NCBI GenBank assembly: GCA_963933975.1
Contig: CAWVWE010000002.1
Span: forward strand, 1-64,000
DNA from: UBA10364 sp905182675
GTDB lineage: Bacteria; Bacteroidota; Bacteroidia; Flavobacteriales; Schleiferiaceae
DNA length: 64,000 nt
Direction: 5' to 3'
The position numbers and the translations under genes are program-made. Positions 61,430 to 64,000 of the stretch are shown here, in pieces (the stretch's first letter is position 1; each line of letters begins with the position of its first letter). The notes beneath the pieces are model-generated. The model had not been told where the DNA came from. It ran no database searches and saw only the letters and a list, made by a program, of their open reading frames with translations.

Positions 61430-61687
61430 ATGAATATAACTTCTCTTATCGGTATTACTGCTGCCGTTCTGACCACGTCAGCATTTGTTCCACAGGCGGT
61501 AAAAATCATCAGGGACAAACAGGTTAAAAGCCTTAGTCTAACTATGTATGTCATGATGTTTTCCGGGCAATTCTGCTGGCTTGTTTACGGCTATAATCTG
61601 AACGACTTGCCACTGATTTTTGCGAATATTGTGGGATGCACTTTAAGTGGTACCATTCTTAGCTTCAAACTCTTCCTGAAAAATTAA
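61430..61687 (+). CDS. SemiSWEET sugar transporter
   Basis: An 85-residue three-helix protein; pairs of these form a sugar uniporter. The first helix ends with the PQ motif in TSAFVPQAVKIIRDKQ, followed by SLTMYVMMFSGQFCWLVYGY with the family's Trp-Tyr pair and a third helix (FANIVGCTLSGTILSFKLFL). I start at 61430 (MNITSL); upstream in-frame codons add a weak hydrophobic stretch not seen in the family. TATTTTTG five bases before the ATG fits a -7 element, but no -33 element is found. Confidence 0.88.
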   Translation: MNITSLIGITAAVLTTSAFVPQAVKIIRDKQVKSLSLTMYVMMFSGQFCWLVYGYNLNDLPLIFANIVGCTLSGTILSFKLFLKN

Positions 61688-61769
61688 CTTATTCTGATGC
61701 GCGTGGTATGTTAATTGCTATCGTACGGGAACAAAAGGACAGACTTAGTCTTATAATATATATAATCTG

Positions 61770-64000
61770 ATGAACATGAGAAATTGGTTTGCCCTAGTAG
61801 GGCTTCTATTAAGTGCTACACTCACAGCTCAAAATGTCACCATTAGTGGTTACATGAGAGATGCGGGTAACGGTGAAGAGCTTATCAGCGCTTCCATAGT
61901 GAATCAAGATCGTCAAGGAACAGTAACTAATATCTATGGTTTCTATTCCCTTACACTTCCTGCAGGTTCTCAAACCTTTACGATCAGTTACATAGGCTAT
62001 GAGACCATCACTAAGACGATCAATCTCAACGCTAGTCAATCTGTGAACTTTGAATTAAAAGAGGCTACAAATGAGTTAATGGAGGTTCAAGTGACTGCCA
62101 AAAGGCTTGATGAAAATCTCAATACGGCGGAAATGTCCACCACCCAGTTAACCGCCAAGCAGATTAAGGCCATCCCGCAGTTTTTAGGCGAATTTGATGT
62201 CATTAGATCTATCACGTTACTCCCAGGTGTTACAACAGTTGGTGAAGGAGCGAGTGGCTTTAATGTTCGCGGGGGGAAAACGGATCAAAACTTGATATTA
62301 TTAGACCAAGCTCCAGTATATAACAGCTCACACATTTTTGGCTTTTTCTCCGTCTTTAACGGTGATGCTATTAAGGACTTAAAGCTTTATAAAGGTGGTA
62401 TCCCAGCTCCATTTGGAGGACGACTGTCATCTGTTCTGGATGTTCATCAAAAAGAAGGTAATACAAAAGAGTTTGGCGGGTCGGTTGGCTTAGGCTTACT
62501 CTCCTCTCGTGTTATGTTTGAGGGTCCCCTTGTTAAGGACAAGGCTAGTTTTATGATTGCAGGAAGACGTTCCTACCAGGATCTTCTTTTAAGACTTGCT
62601 CCAGATGACGACATTAATAGCATCATAGCTAACTTTTATGACCTGAATGCTAAGGTTAACTATAAATTCAGTGATAAGAGTCGCTTGTTCCTGAGCGCCT
62701 ATTATGGCAAGGATGCCTTCGGGGTTCCTGGATTAGTAAGATTCAATTGGGGGAACCTGGGCCTAACCGGACGCTGGAACTACCTGATAAACGACAAGCT
62801 CTTCTTAAATGTCAGCTCCATCTATTCAGATTATGATTATTCCATTGGCTTCGATTTTCCGACCGCTGAAATCAATAATATCGCCTACATAAACAATCAA
62901 TCTAACAAAGTTGGTTTTAGTTGGTTCCCAAACGCAAAGCACCAAGTGAATTTTGGAGGAGAAGCCACTATTTATGATTTTGAACCATTTAGTGTCAATG
63001 CTGATTTTGTTGATAGTGCGATTACTGATATCTCGATTGAATTACAAAATGAATATGGAATTGAACCATCGCTGTATATTGAAGATAATTGGAAGGTAAA
63101 TAGTAGAGTAACGGTACGAGGCGGATTGCGATACAGTAGTTTCTATAATGTGGGAGCCCGCAATGTTGTGAACTACAACCCTACCAGCGCGGGAACCTAT
63201 CGCAATGATAGAATTACGGATACTACCAGTTACGACAAAGGAGCCGTTATAGCTGCCTTTGATGGACTTCAAGGACTTGAACCTCGCCTTGGGATCAATT
63301 ACAAAAGCTCTGAAAACAGCGCAGTAAAACTGAGCTACAACAGAATGCGTCAGTACATCCACTTAATATCCAATACCACCTCATCACTTCCAATCGACAC
63401 TTGGAGGCCGGCGGGAACCTATATTGATCCAGGAACAGCAGATCAAATCGCTGCTGGAGTCAATCGCAATTTTAAAAACGGTGAATGGCAACTCAGTTTG
63501 GAGACTTATTACAAAAGTATGAGAGATCTGGTTGATTACAAAAACGGAGCTCAGCCTACTGGAGTTGATAATATTGAAGTTGATCTAATGACTGGTCGCG
63601 GTAGGAGTTATGGTTTAGAAGTTCTACTAGAAAAGAAAGTAGGCGCCTTAACAGGTTGGGTGGCCTATACCTTTAGCCGTTCAGAACTTCAAGTAGACCT
63701 TGGAGCGACACCAGATGAGTGGATTAATTTCGGCCAGTGGTATGCTGCTGCGCAGGATAAGCCTCATGATATTGCTGTTGTGGCGGCTTATGCTTGGAAG
63801 CCTAATATCAGTTTCTCAGGTTCGTTTATTTTTCAAACAGGAAAACCATTTACCTATCCTGAAGCGAAGAGTGAGTTTGACGGGATTCTTTACCCATATT
63901 CCCTTACAAGAAACAACAGCAGAACTCCAGCATATCATCGTTTAGACCTGAGTATGGATGTTAAAATCCCTAACAAAAAGAATCGCGACTGGGAAGGAAG
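61770..64000 (+). CDS. TonB-dependent receptor with carboxypeptidase-regulatory-like domain (partial)
   Basis: A receptor cut by the right edge; about 743 residues are visible. The signal peptide (NWFALVGLLLSATLTAQ) is followed by a carboxypeptidase-D regulatory-like domain at about 20-105 (VTISGYMRDAGNGEELISAS, TVTNIYGFYSLTLPAG), the plug (about 120-230: IRSITLLPGVTTVGEGASGF, FNVRGGKTDQNLILLD, GGIPAPFGGRLSSVLDVH) and barrel strands. This is the class of receptors with a peptide-like regulatory leader, common for polymer or metal uptake in Bacteroidota. The substrate cannot be told. Confidence 0.92.
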   Translation, partial: MNMRNWFALVGLLLSATLTAQNVTISGYMRDAGNGEELISASIVNQDRQGTVTNIYGFYSLTLPAGSQTFTISYIGYETITKTINLNASQSVNFELKEATNELMEVQVTAKRLDENLNTAEMSTTQLTAKQIKAIPQFLGEFDVIRSITLLPGVTTVGEGASGFNVRGGKTDQNLILLDQAPVYNSSHIFGFFSVFNGDAIKDLKLYKGGIPAPFGGRLSSVLDVHQKEGNTKEFGGSVGLGLLSSRVMFEGPLVKDKASFMIAGRRSYQDLLLRLAPDDDINSIIANFYDLNAKVNYKFSDKSRLFLSAYYGKDAFGVPGLVRFNWGNLGLTGRWNYLINDKLFLNVSSIYSDYDYSIGFDFPTAEINNIAYINNQSNKVGFSWFPNAKHQVNFGGEATIYDFEPFSVNADFVDSAITDISIELQNEYGIEPSLYIEDNWKVNSRVTVRGGLRYSSFYNVGARNVVNYNPTSAGTYRNDRITDTTSYDKGAVIAAFDGLQGLEPRLGINYKSSENSAVKLSYNRMRQYIHLISNTTSSLPIDTWRPAGTYIDPGTADQIAAGVNRNFKNGEWQLSLETYYKSMRDLVDYKNGAQPTGVDNIEVDLMTGRGRSYGLEVLLEKKVGALTGWVAYTFSRSELQVDLGATPDEWINFGQWYAAAQDKPHDIAVVAAYAWKPNISFSGSFIFQTGKPFTYPEAKSEFDGILYPYSLTRNNSRTPAYHRLDLSMDVKIPNKKNRDWEG

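Noticed and set aside
61741..61751. AGACT-T-AGTCT inverted repeat before the last TonB receptor gene as an operator
   Set aside because: Arms of only five bases and a single copy; too weak to call a binding site.

Overview
The window is a gene-dense chromosomal segment of a Bacteroidota bacterium, most likely a marine Flavobacteriales member (Cryomorphaceae/Schleiferiaceae-like). The evidence is a type IX secretion translocon (SprA) with two T9SS type A cargo proteins, an alternative complex III (ActABCDEF) fused to an aa3-type oxidase operon, a ruvA-sprA-gcvH-vanZ neighbourhood, TonB-dependent receptors with regulatory N-terminal domains, an atpDC pair detached from other ATP synthase genes, and promoters of the Bacteroidota type (TTG, 17-20 bases, TAnnTTTG). 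I saw no transposase, integrase, phage gene, CRISPR array or rRNA. No gap without a gene exceeds 300 bases.

Layout. 1-2206: two oxidase subunit III genes and haem O synthase. 2262-3848: cysQ and tonB. 4104-12827: vanZ, gcvH, sprA, ruvA. 12932-18785: two T9SS cargo proteins and a TlpA/DUF6029/Omp28 locus that carries three thioredoxin-fold CxxC proteins. 18788-20747: queG and ruvB. 20820-31955: a leftward operon actABCDEF-coxB-coxA with one clear promoter and one terminator. 32127-34526: SPOR protein, DUF3089 hydrolase, thioredoxin and two rhodaneses. 34593-37987: M13 peptidase, folA, thyA. 38096-38292: tRNA-Leu(UAA) and tRNA-Gly(GCC). 38343-44456: mutS, TrmH-family methyltransferase, folK, sppA, queuosine-precursor transporter. 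44458-50206: DUF2797, GH3, DUF3050, deoxynucleoside kinase, Kdo transferase and a coupled outer-membrane protein. 50306-57187: a rightward run ugd-uxs-galE-rmlB-rsgA-(HAD-like lipoprotein)-dtd-mazG. 57255-59345: TonB receptor. 59442-61252: atpC and atpD. 61430 to the end: SemiSWEET and a second TonB receptor cut by the window edge.

How the genes work together. The Act complex oxidises quinol and passes electrons through its c-haems to the co-transcribed oxidase; CtaB and the two subunit III genes at the left edge complete that enzyme, and AtpDC use the resulting gradient. SprA exports proteins with a type A C-terminal domain, such as those at 12932 and 13795. FolA, ThyA, FolK and the deoxynucleoside kinase serve folate and dTMP supply. 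QueG and the YhhQ-like transporter belong to queuosine biosynthesis and salvage. The sugar-nucleotide run and WaaA feed cell-surface glycans.

Most of the window is housekeeping. The best candidates for something new are the thioredoxin-fold/outer-membrane locus at 13795-18785, a HAD-family lipoprotein that has lost its catalytic residues (55666), start codons of folK and sppA that overlap head to head, a perfect 72-bp duplication in actF, and several places where a terminator hairpin and the next promoter are interleaved.
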